Source: Helianthus annuus (lineage: Eukaryota; Streptophyta; Magnoliopsida; Asterales; Asteraceae). From it: a stretch of 64,000 bases of DNA. The notes under the pieces were generated by a model. The model worked only from the letters and a program-made list of their open reading frames with translations, did no database searches and was not told the DNA's origin. The position numbers and the translations under genes are program-made. The stretch lies in NCBI RefSeq assembly GCF_002127325.2, contig NC_035435.2:133092904-133156903 (forward strand), read 5' to 3'. Shown piece by piece: positions 1-12,485 of this stretch; position 1 is the stretch's first letter, and each line of letters starts with the position of its first letter.

Positions 1-466
1 TTGTTTTTTAAAAATACAACAAAAAAATCTAGTAGTAAAAAAATTTAGCACAAAAAATCTAGTACAAAAAAATATAGCACAAAAAATGTTGTACAAAAAA
101 TATAGTAAAAAAAAATCTAGTACAAAAAAATATAGCACAAAAAAATCTAGTACAAAAATTCAGCAAAAAATGTAGTACAAAAAATCCAGCATAAAAAATG
201 GAGAAAAAAAATTTAAGACAAAAAAATTCAGCACAAAAATATTGTATAAAAATCCAGCACAAAAAATTGTTATACAACATAGAAATACAACACATTTTAG
301 TAAGTTTTTTTAGTGTTCATATTTTATATAGCAATATGGTACTCAAATTAAAGATAAAAACACGCTCGATTTTACGGTGAAATTTTTATGAAAAAATAAT
401 GTCGTATAAAAAAGTTATGAACGTTTAAAAAACGAGGGTGGAATATGCATGTGCCTTGCATGTGGA
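1..466. repeat. Right part of an unclassified A-rich repeat element
   Basis: The first 300 bases are a degenerate array built from runs of A alternating with TCTAGTAC, TATAGCAC and similar spacers. From about 300 to 466 follows unique-looking sequence that is recognisably related to 21100-21262: both contain a 'ggtactca...gataaaaa...cg(c/t)tcgatttta(c/t)ggt' stretch, a block of A-rich sequence with 'gt(c)gtat(a/g)aaaaa', and a final GCATGT...TTGCATG imperfect repeat. The two copies therefore look like the same terminal region of one element family. No coding potential is convincing here. The left end lies outside the window and no target-site duplication can be assigned. Confidence 0.5.
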
Positions 467-892
467 GAAGAGTCTATAAATAGGATTTTTCCAAGATACC
501 ATTGCACTCCTCCTTTCTCCTACAATTTCATCTTAACAATTGATTTGAAAAATGAATGGTTAAGATTCCTTTCTCATCCTACTTAGACTACAAGGTATGG
601 TGATGGACCATCCTTGGAGGATGATCCGCCACGTAGGCGCCACGTCACATTCCTCCCTAAGATGGTCCATCCTCCAAAACTAGAAGGCATGGTAGGATGG
701 TCCTAGTCATAGTCCTCCACCACTTTTTATGTTTTTTTTTTTTTATTTTTTTTAGTCTTCTATTTTTTTTTTAACATTTAACAAATATACTAACAAAATA
801 TTTTCATTAATATTAAACCCACATTACATAAATATAAAAAAAAACATAAACTTAAAAAAAAAAACAAAGACTTAATAAAAATAAACATAGAG

Positions 893-2503
893 TTAAATAA
901 TTTGATGTTTTTTCATGATGTCGTGTTGTAATTTTTTCAACATCGAACGTTTCGGCTCGGGTTCGTCCTCGACATTCATCATCATTATTTCCCATTCCTT
1001 GAGCCGATTTTTTTCATCGGAAATTCGGATTTTCTCATTCGCCAATCGGACCTTTTCGCGTAACTTTTCTTCCGATGCACGACTTTTTTCTTCGACGCCC
1101 CGCTCCCTCGCCTTCGTCTTTTGGGCCGTGACGTCGTTGTACATTTTTAGGTGTTCCATAAACTCAACCATGTTCGGGTCCACCTTTTCCTTTTCTTTTC
1201 CCTTGGCCCGCTCCTTCTTTGTTTTGTCTCGGCCCGGTGGACGCTCCGGTTCACGTACGCTATACTCGTCTTCGTCATAGTCGGCGTCATCATTTAAGTT
1301 TATGTGACACCTCGCGTCCGATCCACCGGCGCTAAAACTACCCGTTTCCGATGTTTTTTGGCGTTTCGCCATCGCCACCTCGTTGGGAATAGGCGCCCAT
1401 TTTGGTTCGTCTTTTACAACCATCCACGCGCGAACGTGAGGAAAGTTGGTACCATTCTTGTCCTTATACTTTTCCAACGCCATTTTGAACACATCCTCGT
1501 CGTTCCACCCGCTACGACGGTCACTTGTATATAATTTATTATATTCCTCGCAAAACCTATTGATGGACGTGTTCATTTTCCGCCACTTTGAGGAAACCGA
1601 GTCGAGATCTCGATACGGGCCTTGGTCCATCAAGGCGAGAAACTTGGCCAATACCTTGGACCAAAACCCCTCACCCGATTGGTTATTACCTATAAAAAAC
1701 AAACAAAATATATAAAGTGTTAACATAATAATAAACAAAAAAAACTTTAACAAAAAAAAATTAAAACTTTAACAAAAAAAAACCCACTGTTAACAAAAAA
1801 AAATAAACTTTAAAACTAATAAACATAAAAACCCACTGTTAACAAAAAAAATAAACTTTAAAACTAATAAACCTAAAAACCCACTGTTAAAAAAAATAAA
1901 ATAAACTTTAAAACTAATAAACCTAAAAACGAACTGTTAACAAAAAAAAAAAAAACTTTTAAAAATTTAAACTTTAAAAAATGTAAACATTAAAAAATGT
2001 AAACTTTAAAAAAATTACGAACCTTTTAACGGGTTGTCAGAAGTGCCAATGAAAGCCTTGGCTAAGGCTTCTTCTTCGATTGGTGTCCACTTAGTCGCCT
2101 TCGGTTTCGACGGTTGATCACCCACCACTTGCTTGCCTTTGTTTCGTTTTCCTTTCCCTTTAGGTGGTTGGGTTTCGGGAACATCGTCTTCGGGTTCGGA
2201 TTGGGTCGGCATCGGTTGAGGTTGAACGGGTGGTGTGGGGATCGGTTGAGGTTGAACGGGTGGGAAGTTCCAAGCACCCCGCATCATCATTTGTTGAAGG
2301 GCTTGATTTTGGGAGATTTGAGCGAATTGGTTTGGCGAGTGTTGGAATGAAGCAAACGCGTTTGACGAATATTGCGAGAATTGGTTCGGTTCTAGCGTTG
2401 GATAATATCCCGGAACCAAAAAAACATTAGGTTGGGTCGGATTGTTGGGAGTATTCGGGTTGTTCGGAGTGTTCGGGTTCTCCGGGTTGTTGAACGGATC
2501 CAT
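893..2503 (-). CDS. Harbinger-type Myb/SANT-like accessory protein, two exons
   Basis: Exon 1 runs 2503-2023 and exon 2 runs 1689-893. The donor GT (2022-2021) and acceptor AG (1691-1690) join in phase, and the 1278-nt CDS has no internal stop (about 425 residues). The N-terminal third is Pro/Asn/Gln-rich. A basic Lys/Gly patch follows, then a trihelix/Myb-like domain split by the intron: it opens with 'KWTPIEEEALAKAF' before the intron and continues with 'FWSKV' and 'SSKWRKMN' after it. The second half is an acidic stretch, then a long charged Glu/Lys/Arg coiled coil as in the NAM-associated C-terminal domain family. In PIF/Harbinger elements such a protein partners the transposase by binding DNA and aiding nuclear import; that role is inferred from the family. 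The 333-bp intron is a degenerate tandem array of 'aaacccactgttaacaaaaaa'-like units. Its own element has no transposase gene. It could alternatively be a domesticated host copy, but the flanking TIRs argue against this. Confidence 0.8.
1690..2022 (-). repeat. Intronic A-rich tandem repeats
   Basis: The intron of the Harbinger accessory gene consists of roughly five imperfect copies of a 40-50 bp unit. On the plus strand the unit reads about 'aactttaaaactaataaac' followed by 'ctaaaaacccactgttaac'. The repeats do not enter either exon. Such an expansion is compatible with normal splicing because the GT and AG boundaries are intact. Confidence 0.6.
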
Positions 2504-2831
2504 GAAAATTATGTGGAAGAAGTTTATAAAATAGTGGAAGAAGGTGTATAAAAATTATGTGAGAAAGAGGTGAAATTTTGGGGTTAATTTGGTGATTGAA
2601 AGTGAAAATGGAAGGTAAATATATATATTTTAAAAATGTGACCGTTTGGATTTATTCAAATTATGGAAATTCTTTTTTTGAACGGTCAAAAATTGAATGT
2701 GGCCCCACTTGTTTGGACCGTCTCCAACGGCAAGGAATGGACGGAGAGGCCGCGACGTGCTGGGGGCGGTACGGTGTGCCCAGCGGCGCCGGACCGCGAC
2801 GTCCCTGGGACGGGGACCATACCGAGTAGCC

Positions 2832-3086
2832 TTAGAAAAAATAAACTTTTTATTTGATCTTATCCCAGAAAGATTGAGAAAAAGTATGCCTTGCATGATG
2901 TCATATTTGAATTTAATATTTGGATACCCACGTTGAACCCGCCAACCAGGGGCGCACCCGAATTTTTCGCTCAGTAGTGTTATATATGTAGTTTTCGTAT
3001 AGAAATTTTTGGCTATATATGTTTACGCCCCCCCCCCCCCCCCCGTTTTCGACGGCAAGCTTCGCCATCACCGCCAACATGTTTTA
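2832..3086. other. Non-coding spacer with poly-C tract
   Basis: No gene is visible between the two Harbinger-type elements. The spacer holds a 'ggggcgcacccgaattttt' segment of the kind common at retroelement edges and an uninterrupted run of about 17 C at 3028-3044. The length of that homopolymer should not be trusted in an assembly. Confidence 0.4.
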
Positions 3087-3179
3087 GGGGACGGGGCGCT
3101 ACATGGTGGTTGGGTGACCACGTGTGGAACCCTGTGGAACACCGTCGCCACTGAATATGACCACGAGTGATGGTCATAA

Positions 3180-3896
3180 GGGTATAAGGAGTGGTTAAAC
3201 AGTTTAAAGTGGCAAAACAAAAAACCGACCAATCAGAGCGTGCCATGTCAATTAGGCAAAAGAGTTTAAACTTTGCTGAAAATTGTTGGCATTGGTTTAA
3301 ACACTTGCTGAGTGGCAAACTTTATTTTTATTTTATGTTTTTTTTATATTTAAGATAAAATGGAAAAAAAATAAACTTTTTAAAAATAAAAATAAACCGT
3401 TACATTTTAATTAAAAATAAAGCATTACATCTTAAATAAAAATAAAACATTACATTTTTAATAAAATCTAACTTAAAAAAAAAACTAAAAATCACAAGGC
3501 CATCCATATTTTTTTGCGATCTCCCGTTTTCTAGCGAGTGCGACTTCCAACATCTTCGGGTTAAGGTCGTCGGTAGGCCGATTATACCACTCAAAGTCCT
3601 TCTCGTACATTGTTTGTCGCAACGCCTCTCGTATAGAGAGAAAGGTGTATTTTTTTAAAATGTGTGAGTGGTATTTATATAGGGTGAAAAAAATTTAAAA
3701 AACAATTTTTTTTTTTTAAAGTCAAACGGTAATATTACCGTTAGGGGGGTAATAAATTTGGCAACCTTCTCCTTTCTCGCTTCGGTAATCCCTCACCGCC
3801 TTTCATGTTTTGCCGTGTTTAATGTTGGTCGGCGGCGGTGTTTGCCGCGCGGCAAACACCTTTGCCGCTGGGTTGCCGAACCCACACCGTATCCCC
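3180..3896 (-). mobile_element. Nested PIF/Harbinger deletion derivative
   Basis: The left end GGGTATAAGGAGTGG and the right end read inward, GGGGATACGGTGTGG, match at 12 of 15 positions and are flanked by TAA at 3177-3179 and 3897-3899. This 717-bp element sits inside the 3087-4074 MITE. On the minus strand it holds a TATA-like promoter (TATATAAATACC near 3675-3690) followed by a 41-codon ORF, so it looks like an internally deleted element that kept a promoter and a stub of a gene. Confidence 0.75.
3485..3610 (-). CDS. 41-residue ORF in the nested Harbinger element
   Basis: A TATA-like box lies about 70 bp upstream of the ATG at 3610, and a CT-rich leader lies between them. The peptide begins MYEKDFEWYNRPTDD, continues with an Ala/Arg/Lys-rich segment (ALARKREIAKKYGW) and ends in CDF at a TAG. 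I do not recognise it. Its composition (Trp/Tyr-rich start, basic helix) suits a stub of a transposon protein whose remainder was deleted. The promoter-like upstream sequence is the main reason to list it; expression is unproven. Confidence 0.3.
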   Translation of the reverse strand: MYEKDFEWYNRPTDDLNPKMLEVALARKREIAKKYGWPCDF

Positions 3897-4074
3897 TAAC
3901 GCGTGAAGAAGCTGCATGTTATGGTTGATGGAAGGAAATTGTTTGGTGTGATTGGGTGTGGTGATTGATGGACATTTCCACTAAAATCAATCATTAGTGA
4001 TGGAACCAAGTTCGATAACGTGACGAAACATGATTGAGTGTGGTGAGTGATGGAAAGTGGAGCACCCCCACCCC

Positions 4075-4659
4075 TTACAAGGGAAATTATTTAAACAAAT
4101 TGACGTTAAAAGCTAATGGAATAAACACATAATAAAAAGAGACAATCAAAATGACGCTAAACGGGATTGTAGGCTAATTGACTCAGTCTATACAAAAACT
4201 CATGGTTAAGTACAATGGGTAAAAAAAAATAATAAAAAAAGCACGTGTAATGCGTAGGCTAAACAACCGTTAGATGAAAAACCGTATGTTAAATGGCCGG
4301 CAGATGAAAAAACGTAGGCTAAAAACAGGAGGCTAAATCCTACCCGTCAACTAGTTAGCCTATGCTTTTGTCTATTTTATTAAAGGCTGAAATACGCTTG
4401 TCTATTCCGTAAGGCTGAATGTCAACTCATCTATTCTAGTAATTATCTTGTCTTATAAAGAATAGTGTTAATATGTATAAATTTAAAAAACTAGCGTAAC
4501 ATTATTTTTTATGGGGTAACTGAAATATATGAATTTGTATGTATGTCAACATCATTAAAACAATAACTCACACATACACACATTTTGTAACTTCAAAATT
4601 GGCTAATACAGGAAGAATTGCATATTTCCTATTGTAAAGATTCTGAATTGTATATACCC
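4075..4659. other. Non-coding interval, nothing recognised
   Basis: AT-rich sequence without a convincing reading frame. At 4245-4345 the phrase 'cgtaggctaaa' recurs three times with variations ('cgtatgttaaatgg', 'cgtaggctaaaaac'), suggesting an eroded short tandem repeat. No termini or target duplications were found. Confidence 0.4.
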
Positions 4660-5007
4660 CATAGTTGTCAAAGGCGCAACGCGCACTCAAGGCGCAAAGG
4701 GCCTCAATGCATGGCGCTTAGCGAGGGTTTTTTTAGGCGAGTCGTTTAATATATCGTACAACTTTTAGGGATTTTAGACATGTTTTAGGCTTTTTTAGGG
4801 CTAGTTTAAGTTGTTTTAAATTGTTTCCAGACTTGTTTAGGCTTCTTATAATAGTTTCAAACATGTTTAAATCTGTTTAAACGATTTTTAACCGGAATTT
4901 CGTTGAAATTTGGCCTGAAAGTGAGGCTTTTGAAGCGAAAAGCGAAAGCTGGAATGAGCCTGAAAAGTGAACCTAGACGCGCGTCTAGGTGAGCCTTAAC
5001 AACAGAG
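4660..5007. mobile_element. hAT-like MITE
   Basis: An 8-bp direct duplication ATATACCC (4652-4659 and 5008-5015) flanks a 348-bp segment with imperfect inverted ends, CATAGTTGTCAAAGGC and CTCTGTTGTTAAGGCT. An 8-bp duplication and a GTTGT-containing end fit the hAT superfamily. The subterminal regions are rich in GGCGC and ACGCGCGTCTAG motifs, familiar from plant repeats of this type. There is no coding capacity. Confidence 0.75.
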
Positions 5008-5015
5008 ATATACCC

Positions 5016-5340
5016 AAACCCAAATTTATATTGCATATTTCCCTTTCTGTATTATAATGCCTAAATTATCCTTTAAAAAAAGTTCTTTTTTCACACACAA
5101 AATTAAACCATCGAAAGTCAAACCTGATAAACAAGAAGTGTTGAAAGAAAGATGAGATCGAACTTGAGGCCAAAAGTGATAGCATCCTAAGTAAACAAAT
5201 GGAAGTTGTTAAAAAAATCCCTTTTTTTTTTGACTCTGGCCATTCGTTCCTTGATTTTAGATAATAAGTTGAGTTTATAAGAGAAAGTAGAGATTCGATG
5301 TTTCAACCACGATTGAAGGTAGAGTTGGAAGATTGGATCG
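5016..5340. other. Left flank of the Copia insertion, an old repeat
   Basis: No reading frame stands out. The last 80 bases ('gaaggtagagttggaagattgg') resume after the Copia element at 10069 and resemble 26760-26830, so this is an old, diverged repeat into which the Copia element jumped. Confidence 0.4.
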
Positions 5341-5661
5341 TGTTAGAAGATGGAATAGAAGTCAACTGTAGTCAGCATTAAAGTCAAAGTTCATTTTAAT
5401 ACGTTTTTAGTTAGTTCTAAAAGTACAGGGGTTAATAGTGCAAATAATGGTAGTCTAAGGGTTAGAAAGATAGTCAGTTTGTTAATGTTCTGTTAATGAC
5501 TGTTAGTTTAGATTTGGGGATAAAAAGGAGAGTTAGGGTTCAGTTTGAGGGTATTCTCTTGTATTCATTTTCTCTGTTATTCATTTCTTACAATCATCAA
5601 TAATATTCAATAATCGTTGGAACTTGAATTTTGTTCTTGATTCTTTTATAAATTTACATCA
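5341..5661 (+). repeat. Copia 5' LTR
   Basis: A 321-bp LTR starting TG and ending CA. It contains 'ggggataaaaaggag' near 5516, a plausible TATA-like promoter, followed by a pyrimidine-rich stretch. It is 69 bp shorter than the 3' LTR because the latter carries an internal duplication. Confidence 0.9.
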
Positions 5662-5739
5662 ATTGGTATCAGAACCAAGGTTGTGGCTCGATTCGATTCA
5701 GATTAAGAGGTAAATCAAGACGGGAATTGAAGGTGAACA

Positions 5740-8700
5740 ATGGTGTCGACGAAGTTCGAACTTGAGAAGTTCGACGGGAAGAACGATTTTGGATTATGGC
5801 GATTGAAGATGAGAGCGCTCTTAGTCCACAATGGTGTGGTTGCTGCTCTGGCCGGAGAAGCGAATTTACCGAATGATATGACAGAGAAAGAGAAGAAAGA
5901 TATTCTTGAAAAGGCACATAGTGCCATAATTCTGAGCCTCGGTGATCGTGTACTAAGAGAAGTGTCGAAAGAAACGTCTGCTGCCGGAGTTTGGTCGAAA
6001 TTGGAGTCCTTGTACATGACGAAGTCTCTGGCTAACCGATTATATCTCAAGAAACGTCTATATACGTTTCATATGTCTTCAAACAGATCATTGAAAGATC
6101 ACACAGATGAGTTTAACAAGCTCATCTTAGATCTAGAGAATATTGATGTTTCTATTGAAGATGAAGATCAAGCCATTCTGTTCTTAACTTCCCTTCCTCA
6201 GACGTTTGAGCATTTTGTTGATACTCTGATGTACGGAAGAGACACTTTAACTATGGAGGAGGTTCTTGCAGCCTTGAATTCCAAGGAGTTAAAGAAGAGG
6301 AATGATGTGAAAGAAGAAAGTGGGGATGGATTGATTGTGAGAGGCAGATCGGAACAAAGAAATTTCAAAGGCAAGAATGTTTCAAGATCTAAGTCAAGAT
6401 TTAAAAGAAAGTGCTATATTTACAATTCAGAAAAACATTTGAAGAGAGAATGTCCTGAGAGGTTCAAGAAGAAGAAGTTTGATGCTGGTACTTCAAAGAA
6501 TCAGGGAAATCTTTCACCTGAGTTGTCTCAAGATGGATATGAGAGCGCAGATGCACTGGTTCTCTCATCAGTCAAGTCGAAAGGTAACTGGAAAATGGAC
6601 TCTGGCTGTTCTTTTCATATGACTCCTTGTAAAGAATTTTTCAAAACTCTTGAGTTTCAAGATTTGGGAACTGTTCAGTTAGGAAGACCCTGTAGGATAC
6701 ATGGAAAGGGTTCAATAGTGTTCAAGTTAGACAATGGGTGTGAGATTCAGGTTGATAATGTGATGTATATTCCAGAATTGTCTAAAAGTCTTTTGTCACT
6801 TGGAACTTTTGAAAAGAATGGGTATTCTATAAGTCTAAGAAATGGGAAAGCAAAAGTTGTAAAGGGGTCCATGGTATTTCTTTCGGGTACAAGATGTGAG
6901 AACAATACCTATTTGCTAGATGGTAGGGTTGTTCAAGAGGTCAATGCTGTAGTTCAAGATAGAAAGACTATAGATGCAGGTCTGTGGCACAAAAGGCTTG
7001 GTCACATCAGTGATCAAGGGTTGCTAGAGTTAAAGAAGCAACAAGTCATAGGTGATTTTGTAGAAAGAGGTGCAGGATTTTGTGAACATTGTATACCGGG
7101 AAAGTCACATAGGGTATCTTTCACCAAGGGTAAACATGTGACCAGGGGTATACTAGATTATGTGCACTCGGATCTATGGGGGCCCACCAAGAATCTGTCA
7201 ATGGGAGGGGCTAGTTATTTCATGACCATTATAGATGACTATTCCAGAAGGGTATGGGTGTATATACTGAAATATAAACATGAAGCTTTTGGGAAGTTTA
7301 AGGAATGGAGATCATTGATAGAGAATCAGACTGAGAGAAAGGTTAAGAAACTCAGAACTGATAATGGTCTTGAGTTCTGTAATGGGGAGTTTAATATGTT
7401 TTGTAAACAGAATGGAATAGCTAGGCATCTTACAGTGCCTGGAACCCCTCAACAGAATGGATTGGCAGAACGATGAATATAACTCTCTTGAATAGAGTTA
7501 GAAGTATGTTGATTAGTGCAGGCATGCCAAAGAGATTTTGGGCAGAAGCTGTATCAACTGCAGCATATCTAATCAACAGATCACCATCTTCAGCAATAGA
7601 TATGAAGACTCCTATGGAAATGTGGTCAGGTATGAAACCAGAGTATGAAGACTTGAGGGTCTTTGGGTCATTATGTTATGCTCACATTAATCAGGGTAAA
7701 TTGGAGACTAGAGCTTTAAGATGTGTGATATTGGGATATTCTGAGGGAGTCAAGGGATATAGGTTGTGGAAGGTTGATGAAGAGAGGTCAAGGGTATTTG
7801 TTAGCAGAGATGTAGTTGCCTTCAGAGAAGATGTCATGTATAAAGATGTTATGGGATCTAAAGTCACAATGGTAGATCCGAGTGTTCAGATTGAGGTGGA
7901 GCAGGGGTCTGCTATGCCTAAGAATGTGAATCATACTGAAGAGGCTAGTTCAAGCCATACCGATCTTACCGACTATCAGTTGGCTAGAGATAGAACTAGA
8001 AGAGAAATTCAGAAACCAAATAGATTCAGAGATCAAGAAGATGTGTCAGCAGTTGTTTTCATGGCTGCTGAACTTGAAAGTATAACTGAACCAATAACGT
8101 TTCATGAAGCTGTGATGTCAAGTAATAAAGAAAGATGGAAAGAGGCAATGGATGATGAAATGAGATCTCTGCAACAAAACAAGACTTGGGTTTTGGTAGA
8201 AAAACCTAAGGGTCAAAAAGTTATACCTTGCAAATGTATATACAAGTTGAAAGAAGGGATTGAAGGTGTTGAGAAACCAAGATTTGAAGCCAGGTTAGTG
8301 GCTAAGGGGTTCACTCAAAGAGAAGGTCTGGATTATACTGAAATTTTCTCTCCAGTTGTTAAACACACATCCATAAGGGTATTATTGTCATTTACTGCCT
8401 ATATGGATATGGAACTGGAACAGTTGGATGTAAAAACAGCATTTTTGCATGGCAACTTAGATGAGAAGATCTATATGCAACAACCATTGGGTTATGAAGA
8501 AAAGGGAAAGGAGAGTATGGTATGCTTGTTGCAAAAATCATTGTATGGGCTCAAACAAGCGCCCAGGCAATGGTATAAAAGATTTGATGATTACATGCTA
8601 TCCAGTGGTGGATTTTCAAGAAGTTGCTATGATCCTTGTGTGTATTACAAAGAATATGAAGAAGGTCAGTTTGTATATCTTCTACTATATGTAGATGATA

Positions 8701-9656
8701 TGCTTATAGCCTGTAAAGATAGGCACCAAATCATGGCAACTAAAGCATTACTCAAAGAAGAATTCGAAATGAAGGAACTGGATTAGGCTAAGAAGATCCT
8801 AGGGATGGAAATCATCAGAGACAGGGGGTTAAAACAAATCAGGTTGTCTCAGAAATCTTATATAGAGAAGATTCTCAGAAACTTCAGTATGGAAGGATGT
8901 AAAGCTACGTCTACACCTATTGCAAAACATTTCAAGTTATCTAACCAAGATTCTCCAAAGACAGACGCAGAAAAGGCTTATATGAACAAGGTACCGTATG
9001 CTAGTACAATTGGTAGTTTAATGTATTTGATAGTGTGTACTAGGCCAGACATAGGGTATGGTGTGAGCATGGTTAGTAGATACTTGGCAAATCCAGGAAA
9101 GTTACATTGGGAAGCAGCTATGTGGTTGCTGAGATATTTGAGTGGAACTGTTGAAGTTGGATTGGTGTTCGGAATCAATAAGGATGAACATAACATGATA
9201 GTTGGTTATGCAGACTCGGATTTTGCAAAAGATAAGGATAAGGGAAAATCAATTTCAGGATATGTTTTTAAAGTGTTAGGCAGTGTTGTGAGCTGGAAAG
9301 CTGCTTTACAGCGTGTAGTAGCTTTGTCCAGTACAGAGGCAGAGTACATTGCATTGACTGAAAGTGTCAAAGAGATTTTGTGGTTAAAAGGGTTTGTCAC
9401 TGAGCTTGGAGTTAAAGTTGAAAAAGCAGTGGTCTTTTGTGATAATCAAGGAGCTGTACAACTTTCGAAGAATAATGTGTTTCATGAAAGGTCAAAACAC
9501 ATAAATGTCAGACTTCATTTTATCAGAGAAGTGGTAAATTCAAGGGAAATTTGTGTTGAACAAATTGATACTGAAGATAATGGAGCTGATATGTTAACAA
9601 AGGTCCTATCAGTTGGAAAGTTTTTGAAGTGTTTGGATCTGCTGGGAATTAGTTGA
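5740..9656 (+). pseudogene. Copia gag-pol polyprotein with one frameshift and one stop
   Basis: The frame opens at ATG 5740 with a UBN2-type gag domain (about residues 10-190). A zinc knuckle near residue 225 is damaged: its second Cys is Tyr (CYIYNSEKH). The protease motif WKMDSGCSFHMT comes next, then the integrase HHCC region (LWHKRLGH...CEHC) and a DDE core (DLWGP, DDYSRR, RTDNGLEF, PQQNGLAER). At about 7472-7475 a one-base loss shifts the frame; coding resumes at ATG 7473 and runs through reverse transcriptase (LYVDDMLIA) to a TAG at 8784-8786. The same frame then continues through RNase H (SSTEAEYIAL, KHINVRLHF) to 9656. Two lesions and a defective knuckle mean no functional polyprotein, though domain content is complete. 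These polyproteins normally supply capsid, integration and cDNA synthesis in cytoplasmic particles. Confidence 0.92.
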
Positions 9657-9678
9657 CTTGGTATTCCAAGGTGGAGAT

Positions 9679-10068
9679 TGTTAGAAGATGGAATAGAAGT
9701 CAACTGTAGTCAACATTAAAGTCAAAGTTCATTTTAATACGTTTTTAGTTAGTTCTAAAAGTACAGGGGTTAATAGTGCAAATAATGGTACTCTAAGGGT
9801 TAGAAAGATAGTCAGTTTGTTACTGTTCTGTTAATGACTGTTAGTTTAGATTTGGGGATAAAAAGGAGAGTTAGGGTTCAGTTTGAGGGTATTCTCTTGT
9901 ATTCATTTTCTAGTTTAGATTTGGGGATAAAAAGGAGAGTTAGGGTTCAGTTTGAGGGTATTCTCTTGTATTCATTTTCTCTGTTATTCATTTCTTACAA
10001 TCATCAATAATATTTAATAATCGTTGGAACTTGAATTTTGTTCATTGTTCTTTTCTGAATTTACAACA
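9679..10068 (+). repeat. Copia 3' LTR with a 69-bp tandem duplication
   Basis: This LTR is 390 bp, versus 321 bp at the 5' end. The difference is an exact 69-bp tandem duplication of 'agtttagatttggggataa...' starting at 9843 and again at 9912, covering the putative TATA-like element. Because the 5' LTR lacks it, the duplication arose after insertion, or the 5' LTR lost it. Confidence 0.88.
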
Positions 10069-10073
10069 GATCG

Positions 10074-12079
<2,006 letters not shown>

Positions 12080-12095
12080 TATATATATATATATA

Positions 12096-12485
12096 GGGGA
12101 CCGCTAAAATGAGAACTACCTCGAGTTGTAAGAACCGTGAGAACTACACCGTACAGGGCAAGGTGGACCAAATTTTTTTTCATAAACGTAGATGTGTGTA
12201 TTATAAACACATTTGTAAAAAAAATTCAAAAAAAAAAAATGTCGCGTGTGTAGTTTTGAGCACCAAAAGTTTGTGTTTACGGGTACCGTAAATGTTACCG
12301 GAAAATTTACGGTACCCGTAAACACAAACTTGTGGTGCTCAAAACTACACACACGATATCTTTTTTGGAATTTTTTTTTACAAATGTGTTTATAATACAC
12401 GCATCTACGTTTATAAAAAAAAAATTTGGTCCAACTCGCCCCGGATCAAGTAGTTCTCACGGTTCTTACAACTGGAGGTGGTTCA
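12096..12485. mobile_element. Foldback hairpin element B
   Basis: The two arms, about 190 bp each, are nearly perfect inverted copies meeting around 12295 ('acgggtaccgtaaa' against 'tttacggtacccgt'). The outer ends read 'gagaactacct...ttgtaagaaccgtgagaac' and are recognisably related to the GCGAGAACC TIRs of elements A and C. The right end is cut short where element C begins (12486). A transcript through it would form a long hairpin. Frames on both strands merely mirror each other and are not genes. Confidence 0.75.

Larger units (their letters stand above)
586..2831 (-). mobile_element. PIF/Harbinger element with ORF1 only
   Basis: The ends are imperfect terminal inverted repeats: GACTACAAGGTATGGT on the left and GGCTACTCGGTATGGT read inward from the right, matching at 13 of 16 positions. 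Both ends are flanked by TTA (583-585 and 2832-2834), the TWA target duplication typical of the PIF/Harbinger superfamily. The 2.25-kb interior holds one two-exon minus-strand gene resembling the Myb/SANT-like accessory ORF of plant Harbinger elements. There is no room for, and no trace of, the DDE transposase ORF. The element is therefore non-autonomous, or keeps only its DNA-binding partner gene. Confidence 0.85.
3087..4074. mobile_element. PIF/Harbinger-type MITE (outer)
   Basis: The inverted ends are GGGGACGGGGCGCTAC on the left and GGGGTGGGGGTGCTCC read inward from the right, flanked by TTA at 3084-3086 and 4075-4077. Without the nested element and its duplicated TAA the MITE is only about 270 bp and has no coding capacity. 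The assignment rests on the TWA duplication and the G-rich Harbinger-like termini. Confidence 0.7.
5341..10068 (+). mobile_element. Copia LTR retrotransposon, complete but mutated
   Basis: LTRs lie at 5341-5661 and 9679-10068, both beginning TGTTAGAAGATGG, and the insertion is flanked by the 5-bp duplication GATCG (5336-5340 and 10069-10073). A primer site TGGTATCAGAACC (5664-5676), similar to initiator Met-tRNA sites, follows the 5' LTR, and the purine tract AAGGTGGAGA precedes the 3' LTR. The gene order is gag, protease, integrase, reverse transcriptase, RNase H, which defines Copia. By eye the LTRs differ at about ten aligned positions, indicating a fairly recent insertion. Confidence 0.93.

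Noticed and set aside
59..295. Minus-strand frame rich in Phe/Cys/Tyr
   Set aside because: It is the translation of a degenerate A-rich repeat with no splice or promoter context.
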